From the NCBI GenBank assembly GCA_964645555.1, contig CAZYBP010000014.1, forward strand, positions 1 to 18,854: 18,854 nucleotides of DNA. Direction: 5' to 3'. Positions 5,904 through 12,985 of this stretch are shown here, one piece after another. The stretch comes from 2-02-FULL-38-15 sp964645555. GTDB lineage: Bacteria; Patescibacteriota; Microgenomatia; Daviesbacterales; UBA10151. The notes beneath the pieces are model-generated. The model did not search any database and had not been told where the DNA came from. It saw nothing but the letters and a program-made list of their open reading frames with translations. Within the stretch, counting starts at the first letter, position 1, and each line of letters begins with the position of its first letter. The position numbers and the translations under genes were made by a program.

Positions 5904-7481
5904 CTAATTAATAGAATCTGAATTGAAAATTTCTGCGGCAACTCTGATTATTTCATCATCTGCTGCTACTTCAATATTAGCAATATCATCTTTTCTTTGA
6001 GGTCTGCTTCCTAAAACAGCAGAAACTCTGATTTGCCTGCCTAAAACATCAGAGAGAATTGATTCTAAAACATCCCTATTTTTAGGAGATTCTAGGATTC
6101 TTTGATGAAAAGAATATGGTACTTCAATTAAAACTAATGAGTCTGTTACTTCTTTAATACTAATAGAACGCAAAAGTGCTTCCAGGGAGAAATTGTATGG
6201 TCTGATAGTTTCACAAATATAAGCCCATTTATCCTTTAGTTTGGATATATCTGAGGAGTCAGTATCTGACGACTGATGACCGATGATAGATGATGGACTT
6301 TCAAGAATAGAAGACGGAGAATTAATCTCCTTTTCTTCTAACTTGTGACTTGTTTCTTCCAATTTTGAATTTTCCTCACATATCTCCACCACTGCCAGTT
6401 CTAGCGGCAACGAAGGAATAGAAGTAACTTTTAGTTTTTCTAAAGCATTTTGCAAAATATCCAAATCTCTTATTAAATCCTGATTACTGAATTGCTCAGC
6501 AAGTTTTATAAGACTTTGATATTTTTCATCTATTAAGTATGGTTTAACCAAATCATCTCCTAAACCATTTTTGATGAAGACCAAGTTTCGCATTTGCTCC
6601 ATAAAAGCAAACAATAACTCTTTAGCATCAATGCCTTCTTTTAACTGACTTAGAATATTAAGTAGACCTTTTTTTATATCTTTATTGGCTAAGTTATCAA
6701 GGCTCTCCAAAAGATTATCAAATTGTGAGGATTTTAGATTTTCTCCTATTAGCTGAGCGGTAATCTTTCCACCTAGAGAAGAGATTTGGTCTAAAAGTTT
6801 TATACCGTCTCTAAATGAACCATCCGCCCTTTTTACAATAAGCTTTAAGCCTTCTTCGTCAATATCAATCTTCTCTGCCTTTATAATTTTACCTAAAGCT
6901 TCTACTAATTCTGCTGGTGTAGCCAGCTTAAAATCTAGTCTTTGTACCCGGGAAAGAATTGTTTGCGGAATCTTTGAGCTTTCGGTAGTAGCCAAGATAA
7001 AAATGGCATGAGGAGGCGGTTCCTCCAAAGTCTTTAAAATAGCATTGAAAGCTTCTGTTGTTAACATATGTACTTCGTCGATAATATATACACGCTTTCT
7101 AGCGCTGTTTGGAGACAGTTTAATCTTTTCTCTTAAGGCTCTAATATCCTCTATGCCTCTGTTTGAAGCAGCATCAATTTCAATTAAATCCAGATTAGAT
7201 CCATCTGTTATGGAAAGGCAGGTAGAACACTTATTACAGGGATAGCTATCAGCCTTCAGGCTTTCTGACGACTTTTCACAATTAATCATTTTTGCCAGTA
7301 TCCTGGCTGTAGAGGTTTTACCTGTTCCTCTCGGCCCCACAAAAAGATATGCATGAGATAATTTATGTTGCTCCGAGGCTGACAGCAGTATTTTTTTAAC
7401 AGAGGTTTGACCAACTAACTCATCCAAAGACTTAGGTCGGTACTTTAAATAAAAAGGGGTATTCTGTTGTTGGTTTGCCAT
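5904..7481 (-). CDS. dnaX: DNA polymerase III subunit gamma/tau
   Basis: ATPase of the clamp loader, which opens the beta clamp and ties polymerase cores together. 525 residues; E. coli tau is 643, so the tau tail is short. The AAA+ part shows FYLKYRPKSLDELVGQ at the start, Walker A GPRGTGKTS at 49-57, a four-Cys zinc site (Cys68, Cys82, Cys85, Cys88), Walker B IIDEVHML around 133-140, sensor 1 ATTE, and LSRVQRLDF (SRVQ where SRCQ is usual). The collar domain covers roughly 245-365. Residues about 368-413 are a Ser/Glu-rich linker built partly from 7-bp repeat DNA, followed by a conserved-looking C-terminal domain (about 415-505). An A AAA AAA heptamer in frame at codons 269-271 could allow slippage. 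It follows ybeY by 11 bases. The insertion sequence ends 10 bases after its stop. Confidence 0.96.
   Translation of the reverse strand: MANQQQNTPFYLKYRPKSLDELVGQTSVKKILLSASEQHKLSHAYLFVGPRGTGKTSTARILAKMINCEKSSESLKADSYPCNKCSTCLSITDGSNLDLIEIDAASNRGIEDIRALREKIKLSPNSARKRVYIIDEVHMLTTEAFNAILKTLEEPPPHAIFILATTESSKIPQTILSRVQRLDFKLATPAELVEALGKIIKAEKIDIDEEGLKLIVKRADGSFRDGIKLLDQISSLGGKITAQLIGENLKSSQFDNLLESLDNLANKDIKKGLLNILSQLKEGIDAKELLFAFMEQMRNLVFIKNGLGDDLVKPYLIDEKYQSLIKLAEQFSNQDLIRDLDILQNALEKLKVTSIPSLPLELAVVEICEENSKLEETSHKLEEKEINSPSSILESPSSIIGHQSSDTDSSDISKLKDKWAYICETIRPYNFSLEALLRSISIKEVTDSLVLIEVPYSFHQRILESPKNRDVLESILSDVLGRQIRVSAVLGSRPQRKDDIANIEVAADDEIIRVAAEIFNSDSIN
6268..6295 (+). repeat. Heptanucleotide repeat inside dnaX linker
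   Basis: Four 7-bp units in a row on the plus strand: GACGACT, GATGACC, GATGATA, GATGATG. They code residues about 396-405 of DnaX (PSSIIGHQSS) on the minus strand. About 45 bp farther along, at 6338-6352, a weaker 7-bp rhythm (AACTTGT, GACTTGT) is visible in the same linker. Confidence 0.65.
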
Positions 7482-7492
7482 ATCATCGTAAT

Positions 7493-7903
7493 TTAATGGT
7501 GAATCCCTAAAAGATGACTTACACCATGTTCTACTAGGCTACGGATTTCCTCGTCAACAGAAATTCCATCGAGCGAGGCATCTTCTAATGCTTGAGGATA
7601 AGAAATTATAATATCACCTAGTCTTAACCATCTATCCGGCGCTGCTACAAAACCAATTCTTGGGACATGTTGTAAATTAGATTGGCTAACATCTTCTAAG
7701 GCAAAAGATAAAATATCGGTCGTTGAATCAATACCGCGGTATTTACGGTTAAGTTCATGCATTTTCCGGTCTCCCACAACACTCACCCCAAGCTCAACCT
7801 TGCCACCAATCCGGTGCTTTTGCAAAACCTGTAAAACAGTGTTTTTAATTGAGGTTTTATTAACATTATATCTTGGATCTGAATTAACAATAATATTTAT
7901 CAT
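7493..7903 (-). CDS. ybeY: Endoribonuclease YbeY (16S rRNA maturation)
   Basis: Zinc-dependent RNase for 16S rRNA 3'-end processing and ribosome quality control. I start it at ATG 7903 (136 residues, MINIIVNSDPRYNV); the longer frame from a TTG at 7924 would overlap yqeY and adds seven residues not expected in the family. Family features: the ELNRKYRGIDSTTDILSF block at 50-67, LGDIIIS at 95-101, and the metal motif HGVSHLLGIHH with His126, His130 and His136. The usual Asp before the third His (GYDH) is His here, so the motif ends in HH and the protein stops right there; many YbeY proteins continue for 10-20 residues. It lies between yqeY and dnaX on the same strand. No Shine-Dalgarno is seen. 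Confidence 0.93.
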   Translation of the reverse strand: MINIIVNSDPRYNVNKTSIKNTVLQVLQKHRIGGKVELGVSVVGDRKMHELNRKYRGIDSTTDILSFALEDVSQSNLQHVPRIGFVAAPDRWLRLGDIIISYPQALEDASLDGISVDEEIRSLVEHGVSHLLGIHH

Positions 7904-7916
7904 AGAAATTAAGAAA

Positions 7917-8357
7917 TTAGGCAAGCTTTTCTTTAACCAGTGTACTTACCTGCCCGCCGTCAGCCCTACCTGCCACCTTACCCATCACTACCCCCATAAC
8001 TTTTCCCATATCCTGGAGACCCTTGGCCTCTAACTCTGTTATAGACTCTTCTACTATTTTAGTCAATTCCTCAGTTGTGAGTTGTTGCGGTAAATAGCCC
8101 TCTAAAACCTGTGCTTCAGCTTCTTCCTTTTGGGCGGATTCCTCCCTTCCGCCATTCCTAAAAGCCGCGGATGCCTCTTTTCTTTTTTTGACTTCTTTTT
8201 GAATTAAAGAAACTAAATCCTGATCTGTAAGCTCCCCACCCTTGGCTATTTCGGCGTTTTTCGCCTCAGATAAAAGCAGCCTCAAGGTGGAGACTTTCAT
8301 CTCATCCCTTGCTAATTGGGCGCTGCGTAAATCTTGTTGTATCTGATCTATAGACAT
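7917..8357 (-). CDS. yqeY: YqeY/GatB-tail family protein
   Basis: 146 residues, the normal length for YqeY, a small helical protein related to the C-terminal tRNA-binding domain of GatB/GatE. The pattern is clear: an N-terminal helix (DLRSAQLARDEMKVSTLRLLL), the basic QKEVKKRKEASAAFRNGGRE segment, EAEAQVLEGYLPQQLTTEEL, and the C-terminal DMGKVMGVVMGKVAGRADGG block. Its exact role is unknown; family members are suspected to bind tRNA or affect amidotransferase-dependent charging. The ATG is five bases after the rpsU stop, and rpsU-yqeY is a widely conserved pair, supporting an operon. No clear ribosome binding site of its own. Confidence 0.95.
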   Translation of the reverse strand: MSIDQIQQDLRSAQLARDEMKVSTLRLLLSEAKNAEIAKGGELTDQDLVSLIQKEVKKRKEASAAFRNGGREESAQKEEAEAQVLEGYLPQQLTTEELTKIVEESITELEAKGLQDMGKVMGVVMGKVAGRADGGQVSTLVKEKLA

Positions 8358-8362
8358 GGAAA

Positions 8363-8560
8363 TTAGCTGTTGTACCTTCTAGCGCGCATGATTTTGCGTC
8401 TTCTCTCGGCTAAATATTCTTGGCGTTTCTGAGAAGGCTTTTTATATACAGACCTATCTCTTATTTCTTGCACTATTCCTTCAGCCACAACCTTTTTTTG
8501 AAATTTCCTAATGACAGTATCAGTGCTATCACCGGGATTTGCTTTAACAACTATTGACAT
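8363..8560 (-). CDS. rpsU: 30S ribosomal protein S21
   Basis: 65-residue basic protein of the small subunit platform, located near the 3' end of 16S rRNA and its anti-Shine-Dalgarno. The family core is plain: SIVVKANPGDSTDTVIRKFQKKV near the N-terminus (long form split by a 20-residue view limit: SIVVKANPG, then DTVIRKFQKKV), EIRDRSVYKKPSQKR, and the Arg/Lys-rich tail RRRKIMRARRYNS. It has a near-perfect, long Shine-Dalgarno placed unusually far upstream and an extended -10 promoter (separate entries). It leads the group rpsU-yqeY-ybeY-dnaX. Confidence 0.97.
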   Translation of the reverse strand: MSIVVKANPGDSTDTVIRKFQKKVVAEGIVQEIRDRSVYKKPSQKRQEYLAERRRKIMRARRYNS

Positions 8561-8574
8561 AAATTTAAATAAAA

Positions 8575-8586
8575 CACCTCCTTTTT
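8575..8586 (-). promoter_or_regulatory. Long Shine-Dalgarno of rpsU at wide spacing
   Basis: On the minus strand this reads AAAAAGGAGGTG, the strongest match to the anti-Shine-Dalgarno in the window. The last base of GGAGGTG lies 14 bases before the ATG, and the GGAGG core 16 bases, which is wider than the usual 5-9. Confidence 0.7.
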
Positions 8587-8604
8587 GATGTTGGATTCAG
8601 AGAG

Positions 8605-8613
8605 ATTATACCA
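8605..8613 (-). promoter_or_regulatory. Extended -10 promoter of rpsU
   Basis: TGGTATAAT on the minus strand: a perfect TATAAT (8610-8605) with the upstream TG of an extended -10 box. It overlaps the stop codon of the HIT gene. I see no good -35 at 17 bases; TTGGGC is at 19. Transcription would start near 8598, giving a leader of about 38 bases that contains the Shine-Dalgarno. Confidence 0.6.
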
Positions 8614-8938
8614 TTTTTTTCCACTGTCCGCCCAAGAAGTGGAAATGTAGGTGAGGAACGTGTTGAGCTTTACCACCATTCACCACCACCCGATATAAAT
8701 CATTTTGCAGACTTCTCTCTCTTACCAACATATTCACGGTCTCATAAATTTCAGCCAGTAAATCTTTATTGTCTTTATTAAGATCTAAAACTCCCCCAAC
8801 ATGTTGTTTGGGTACAAGCAATAGGTGCAAATCTGCTGAAGGGTTAATGTCCGGGAAAACTACCAAATTATCTGATTCATAAACTATATTTGAAGGAATT
8901 TGTTTGTTTATTATCTTGCAGAAGAGGCAATCTTCCAT
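8606..8938 (-). CDS. HIT-family nucleotide hydrolase/transferase
   Basis: Histidine-triad protein of the HinT/Fhit-like group, 110 residues, a typical length for a HinT-type nucleoside phosphoramidase. It starts MEDCLFCKIINKQIPS with the Cys4-x2-Cys7 pair seen in zinc-binding HinT members, has the conserved YESDNLVVFPDINPSADLHL region and LLVPKQHVGG, and ends with the triad HVPHLHFHFLGG (His96, His98, His100; His98 is the expected nucleophile). The real substrate cannot be read from sequence; HinT proteins split AMP-lysine and other adenylated adducts. The ATG directly follows the tig stop (TAAATG), with AGGGGG just upstream inside tig, so it is probably coupled to tig. Confidence 0.93.
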   Translation of the reverse strand: MEDCLFCKIINKQIPSNIVYESDNLVVFPDINPSADLHLLLVPKQHVGGVLDLNKDNKDLLAEIYETVNMLVRERSLQNDLYRVVVNGGKAQHVPHLHFHFLGGQWKKMV

Positions 8939-10069
8939 TTATCCCCCTACCATTTTTTTAAGTAGGTCTAATGTTCTGGTTTGTCTTAATGCGTGCCTCA
9001 AGTGCAACCTTGGCTCTTGAGCCTCAAATTGTTTTTTAACCCTGGCATCCTGGATTTTGTCTACCTCTGCTTGTAACTCTGCATCAGAGATGGTGACATT
9101 TTCCATCCTGGCTATTTCAGCCAAGCCTAACTCCATTCTGACATTTTTTTCTGCCTGAGGCTTCCATTCATTTTTAATTTGCTCTAAGGTTTTATTTTGG
9201 CCCTTTAGATAGTCTTCCAGCAGTAGTCCCATATCTGCCACTCTCCGTTGCAGGGAAACAAGCATCCTGTTTAATTCATCCTGAATCAAAATGTCGGGTA
9301 ATTCTACTGTGGTGATTTTTTCCACCTCTTGTAGGATATTTTCCTCGTAATCTAACTCATTATTGTAGGTAACATTAGACTCCAAGTCCTTTTTGATCTT
9401 TGTTTTTAAATCTGTTAGGCTTATTGCTCCCATAGCTTTGGCAAATTCGTCATTAGGAACGTCAACTACATTGTCATTACCAGGAACCTGAGAAGAAGGA
9501 GTCTGATTTCCACCTTGAAAGTTAATTGATCCGCCTTGACCACTTGTTGTGTTCTGATTTTGTGTTACTGAAGGCTGCGGGCCCCCGGAGGGGAGGACAA
9601 CAGAAGACTGTCTTGTTTTCCATCTTTTAAACAAATCATCAATTACTTTCTGTACTTCTTCTTCACTGACAGGTTTAATCGCCGGCCTTCCGGCTTTGAT
9701 CACCTTGTAATCTCCGACTGTAACTTTAGGCCTATTAGTTACTGTGGCTTTAAATTGCAACTGGTTACCTTTAGTAAAGGATATTAATTGATACTGAGGA
9801 TAATCAATCGGGATAATATCTGTACCCTTTAAAGCTTCTATTAAAAAATTTGGCATGGCAGTTTTTAAAACTTCATCCTGTAACCTAGTCCCAAGTTGCT
9901 GTTCCACCATTGGCAGAGGTGCCTGACCTTTTCTAAAGCCTGACAACTCAACTTCTGTTGCCATCCTTTGCAAAGTTTGATCCCAGGCTTGTTGTAAGTC
10001 TGCCCAATCAGCGGTAATTGTTACTTCAACAACACTTTTAGGCTGAGTTGTAATATTTTTCTGTATCAT
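8939..10069 (-). CDS. tig: Trigger factor lacking the PPIase domain
   Basis: Ribosome-bound chaperone for nascent chains. The N-terminal ribosome-binding domain is well kept, with the signature GFRKGQAP at 44-51 for docking on L23 and a family-like PLPMVEQQLG. The chaperone C-terminal domain is recognisable from about residue 205 (DEFAKAMGA, LKTKIKKDLE, NRMLVSLQRRVADMG, RMELGLAEIARMENVTISD). The FKBP-type prolyl isomerase domain that normally sits between them (about 90-100 residues) is absent: residues 155-204 are instead a Ser/Gly/Gln/Asn/Pro-rich linker. The total of 376 residues against about 430 in E. coli fits this loss. It has its own promoter just upstream and a HIT gene directly downstream. 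No Shine-Dalgarno is visible. Confidence 0.93.
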   Translation of the reverse strand: MIQKNITTQPKSVVEVTITADWADLQQAWDQTLQRMATEVELSGFRKGQAPLPMVEQQLGTRLQDEVLKTAMPNFLIEALKGTDIIPIDYPQYQLISFTKGNQLQFKATVTNRPKVTVGDYKVIKAGRPAIKPVSEEEVQKVIDDLFKRWKTRQSSVVLPSGGPQPSVTQNQNTTSGQGGSINFQGGNQTPSSQVPGNDNVVDVPNDEFAKAMGAISLTDLKTKIKKDLESNVTYNNELDYEENILQEVEKITTVELPDILIQDELNRMLVSLQRRVADMGLLLEDYLKGQNKTLEQIKNEWKPQAEKNVRMELGLAEIARMENVTISDAELQAEVDKIQDARVKKQFEAQEPRLHLRHALRQTRTLDLLKKMVGG

Positions 10070-10080
10070 AGCTGAATGAT

Positions 10081-10109
10081 AATTTAACAGAAAGTGAATG
10101 TAAAAGCAA
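10081..10109 (-). promoter_or_regulatory. Promoter of tig
   Basis: On the minus strand TTGCTT (10109-10104) and TAAATT (10086-10081) are 17 bases apart. The -10 box ends 11 bases before the tig ATG, so the leader would be only about five bases. It lies in the 44-bp space after the preceding small gene. Confidence 0.55.
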
Positions 10110-10113
10110 TGAT

Positions 10114-10356
10114 TCAGGCAATTGGTTCATTGTCAGGCCGAATTATCTTCATTCTTCCTGAAAAGCTGGAAGTACGAGGAGCAAATAAACGCCGTAAAGT
10201 TCCAGGTGAAGCATTTGACAGCGGGTTTCTCAACCAGTTAGCCGGGTTCTCAGGTACAACAAAAACTGTGCTCCTTCTGCGCCTACCTCTGTCTCGAGCA
10301 TATTTTGCAAAATCCGTAATATTATTACCCTCGTCGGCATGTGCATGTTCCACCAT
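10114..10356 (-). CDS. Small basic hypothetical protein (80 aa)
   Basis: I do not recognise this protein. The ATG is one base after the proS stop (TAAAATGG), so it is probably translated by coupling to proS, and its TGA lies just before the tig promoter. The product starts MVEHAHADEGNNITDFAKYA, has an arginine cluster (RDRGRRRRST), a FVVPENPANWL segment and two further Arg-containing blocks (TLRRLFAPRTSS, GRMKIIRP). No membrane segment, signal peptide or cysteine. The stretch looks richer in G and C than its neighbours, with more CGN arginine codons, which may mean recent arrival or a nucleic-acid-binding role. A plus-strand frame overlaps it but runs into proS and has no support. It fits as real mainly because of the start position and lack of another explanation for 240 bases. 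Confidence 0.6.
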   Translation of the reverse strand: MVEHAHADEGNNITDFAKYARDRGRRRRSTVFVVPENPANWLRNPLSNASPGTLRRLFAPRTSSFSGRMKIIRPDNEPIA

Positions 10357-10357
10357 T

Positions 10358-12073
10358 TTAGCTTTTAAGCTCCCTAAGAAAATCGTTGAAACTAAAAAAT
10401 CTAGTTTCCTTTTCTGATCTTTTTTTCACCTCTATTTTATCAGCAGTTTTTTTAGAAATCACTATCCGGTAAGGAATACCAATTAAATCAGCATCAGCAA
10501 ATTTTGCACCAGCTGATACATCTTCTCGATCATCAAATAACACCTCTATTCCTTCCGCCTGGAGTAACTTATATACTTTTTCAGCTTCCTCCCTAACTTG
10601 CTCATCTGATAAATCCAGCCCCACCAAATGTACTGAATAAGGCGCCACTGCCTCCGGCCAAATTATCCCTTTATCATCGTGAAATACTTCAACAATAGCA
10701 GCAAGTGTTCTGCCTAATCCAATACCATAACAACCCATATAATAAGGCTGTGGCTTACCATTTTTATCAATAAAATCAGCACCTGTCATTTTAGATGAAT
10801 AGTGAAACCCAAGCTGGAAAATATTTCCAACTTCTATTCCTTTTTTGGCTTTTAGCGGACCGCTGCCATCTGCTGCCATGTATCCTTCTTTAGTTAGCGC
10901 AATATCTGCAGTTATATCAGGCTTATAATCTCTGTCTAAATTCATGTTCAGTAAATCTTTATGCTTTTTATTGGCTCCGCCATAGGCGTTTTTAATGGTA
11001 TGCAAGGATTCATCAGCTACAATTAAAAGCTCTACATCTTTTTCCACTATATCCTTAATTCCAACAGGAGAAATAAATCCAGGTTCGGAATGGATTTTGT
11101 TTTTTATCTCTTCTTCTGTGGCATGTCTTAACTGATAAGCTTTAATTGCATGAAGTAACTTAACCTCATTCACATCAAAATCACCTCTAATAATTGCCAG
11201 AATAAATCTGCCTTTTTCATCTACAAACAACACATCCTTTATTTGTTGCCAGAGCGGCAGGTTATGCAACTTAACACCATCTTCCATGGTAGTACCGCGG
11301 ACAGCATCAACTTCCTGCAGCGGTTTTTCTTGCTCTGTGATGTTTTTTTTATCCGGAAGAAATTGGGCTATATCTTCATGAGCGCAATATGAATTATCAG
11401 GATTAACAAAAAATTTACTTTCTCCAATTTCTGATTCCACTACAAATTCATGGCAATATTCCCCTCCAATATAACCATTGTCAGCAGCCACTTTCAGAGT
11501 CTTAAGCCCCACCCTATCAAAGATTTCTTTATATGTTTCCTCCATTAATTTATAAGTCACCTTAAATTCCTCTTCTGAAACATCAAAAGAATAGGCATCT
11601 TTCATTAAAAACTCACGGACCCGAAGCAATCCTCCACGCGCCCGCAGTTCATCTCTAAATTTGGTGGAAAATTGATATAAATTAAGCGGTAAATCTTTAT
11701 AACTTAATTGAAATCTTCTGATTAAATCCACAAACATTTCCTCTGCTGTTCCACCTAAAACAAATTCCATTTCATTTCTGTCTTTAATAGTCATCAGCTC
11801 AAATCCTACAGAGGTTGTTCTATTGGTTTCTGCCCATAAAGCTTTAGGGTGTAAAACAGGAGTAATCATCTCCTGACCGCCTGCTTTGTCCATGTTTTCT
11901 TTAATAATTTTTTGGATTTTTTGTTGGACTTTTATCCCCAAAGGCAACATATAATATCTACCAGCAGTAGATTCCCTAATAAAGCCGGCGCGATACAACA
12001 ACTTATGCGACATTAAAGTTGCATCAGAGGGAGTCTGTTTTATTGTTTTCGGAAAAAGTTTTGAATATTTCAT
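10358..12073 (-). CDS. proS: Prolyl-tRNA synthetase (bacterial type)
   Basis: Class II synthetase that charges tRNA-Pro. 571 residues, the usual length of the bacterial (ProS type 1) form. Order: N-terminal start (MKYSKLFPKTIKQTPSDA), motif 1 region with LPLGIKVQQKI, a TSVGFELMTIKDRN and EFVLGGTAEE stretch, motif 2 LRVREFLMKDAYSF, an inserted editing-type (YbaK-like) domain around 225-390 that ends before GIEVGNIFQLG, motif 3 GCYGIGLGR with Arg455, and a C-terminal anticodon-binding domain. The editing insert keeps the GFISPVG loop, so removal of mischarged Ala-tRNA-Pro is plausible. A TATAAT lies seven bases before the ATG, suggesting a leaderless mRNA. Placement after rseP is the classic rseP-proS order, here with one exported protein in between. 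Confidence 0.97.
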   Translation of the reverse strand: MKYSKLFPKTIKQTPSDATLMSHKLLYRAGFIRESTAGRYYMLPLGIKVQQKIQKIIKENMDKAGGQEMITPVLHPKALWAETNRTTSVGFELMTIKDRNEMEFVLGGTAEEMFVDLIRRFQLSYKDLPLNLYQFSTKFRDELRARGGLLRVREFLMKDAYSFDVSEEEFKVTYKLMEETYKEIFDRVGLKTLKVAADNGYIGGEYCHEFVVESEIGESKFFVNPDNSYCAHEDIAQFLPDKKNITEQEKPLQEVDAVRGTTMEDGVKLHNLPLWQQIKDVLFVDEKGRFILAIIRGDFDVNEVKLLHAIKAYQLRHATEEEIKNKIHSEPGFISPVGIKDIVEKDVELLIVADESLHTIKNAYGGANKKHKDLLNMNLDRDYKPDITADIALTKEGYMAADGSGPLKAKKGIEVGNIFQLGFHYSSKMTGADFIDKNGKPQPYYMGCYGIGLGRTLAAIVEVFHDDKGIIWPEAVAPYSVHLVGLDLSDEQVREEAEKVYKLLQAEGIEVLFDDREDVSAGAKFADADLIGIPYRIVISKKTADKIEVKKRSEKETRFFSFNDFLRELKS

Positions 12074-12080
12074 ATTGTCA

Positions 12081-12086
12081 ATTATA
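12081..12086 (-). promoter_or_regulatory. Perfect -10 box next to proS start
   Basis: TATAAT on the minus strand ends seven bases before the proS ATG. I find no convincing -35 at 16-18 bases. If used, transcription would begin at the start codon itself. Confidence 0.5.
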
Positions 12087-12106
12087 CAGTCATGCCTTAA
12101 ATTATC

Positions 12107-12979
12107 CTAATCTTTTTTGCCTTTGAAGTTTTTGTCATTATCTTCTTTTTTTGATTCTTTTGTATCTTCCTTCTTTTCATTAGAATTTTTCCAATCCTGT
12201 TTAGTCGATTCCTTGTTTATCTTTGTTTTCTTATTATCTTTTTCCGATTCAATGATACTTTGCAACTGAAGCTGCTGGCTAATTTGTTCCAGCTGGACAA
12301 TGGCTTGGCCAATTTGGTTATCCTCCGGTCTTGCCGGAGTGCTAACAACAGGTGGCACTGCTGGCGTCGGAGAGGCGTACTTTGTAGGAAGAGGCGTAGC
12401 CGGGAAAGGTGTACTTTTTGGCACTTGAGCAATAACAGGTTTACTGCTTGGTTGGGCTTGGCTGGGTAGTCTGGCCGGAACAGAAGGCGTGACTACCGGT
12501 ATTGGTACTACTGTAGACTCGGGAAAAGTGGGATTTTGTACTACTGCAATAGGAATGCTTGCAGTTGTATTACCAGCTGACTCTCCACTTACCTGTTGCA
12601 AGCCTTGATTATAGTTTTGTATTGAACTGGCTAAATTTTTAATCGCTTCCTGCTTTTTAACTGGGTCTTGTATTTGTTGAATCTGTTGTGCAGCAACCTC
12701 TGTTTGGGTAACCAACTCCTGCAGACTATCTTTGGCAGATTTACCATTTGCTAAAAGGGTAGTGACTTCTTTAAACCTTCTATCAGAACGGGCTGCTGCA
12801 AACCAAGCTTTACTGACCGGATTAATCGAAGCAACAGTATATATAACATCTTCAAGTAATCTTTTAATTGGATATGTTGCATCACCAGAGACAGCATTAT
12901 TAGATACAACTGCCAAAACAGCAGGAGGAAAAAGTACCAAAGCAAAAATTAAGCTTAGTGTACCGAGCAGTTTAAACAC
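12107..12979 (-). CDS. Exported DUF5667-like protein with Pro-rich and charged tail
   Basis: 290-residue protein with an N-terminal signal peptide or anchor (MFKLLGTLSLIFALVLF, likely cut after PPAVLA near residue 23). The next part (VSGDATYPIKRLLEDVIYTV, then a helical stretch to about 125) resembles the DUF5667 domain seen in exported proteins of CPR and Actinobacteria; this is from memory of the pattern. Residues about 140-220 are rich in Pro, Ser, Thr and Val and look disordered. The tail from about 245 is dense in Lys, Glu, Asp and Asn (KKTKINKESTK, NEKKEDTKESKKED). The start is a GTG (12979) with no Shine-Dalgarno but a TATACT six bases upstream. It follows rseP by 17 bases. Function unknown; a cell-surface or regulatory role is likely. 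Confidence 0.8.
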   Translation of the reverse strand: MFKLLGTLSLIFALVLFPPAVLAVVSNNAVSGDATYPIKRLLEDVIYTVASINPVSKAWFAAARSDRRFKEVTTLLANGKSAKDSLQELVTQTEVAAQQIQQIQDPVKKQEAIKNLASSIQNYNQGLQQVSGESAGNTTASIPIAVVQNPTFPESTVVPIPVVTPSVPARLPSQAQPSSKPVIAQVPKSTPFPATPLPTKYASPTPAVPPVVSTPARPEDNQIGQAIVQLEQISQQLQLQSIIESEKDNKKTKINKESTKQDWKNSNEKKEDTKESKKEDNDKNFKGKKD

Positions 12980-12985
12980 AAATCC

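Noticed and set aside
7904..7924. TTG start for YbeY at 7924
   Set aside because: It overlaps yqeY and adds seven non-family residues; the ATG at 7903 begins with the usual INIIV-like strand.
10094..10417. Plus-strand open frame of 107 codons between tig and proS
   Set aside because: It runs into the 3' end of proS, lies antisense to the coupled 80-codon frame, and crosses the tig promoter. No ribosome site or protein pattern supports it.
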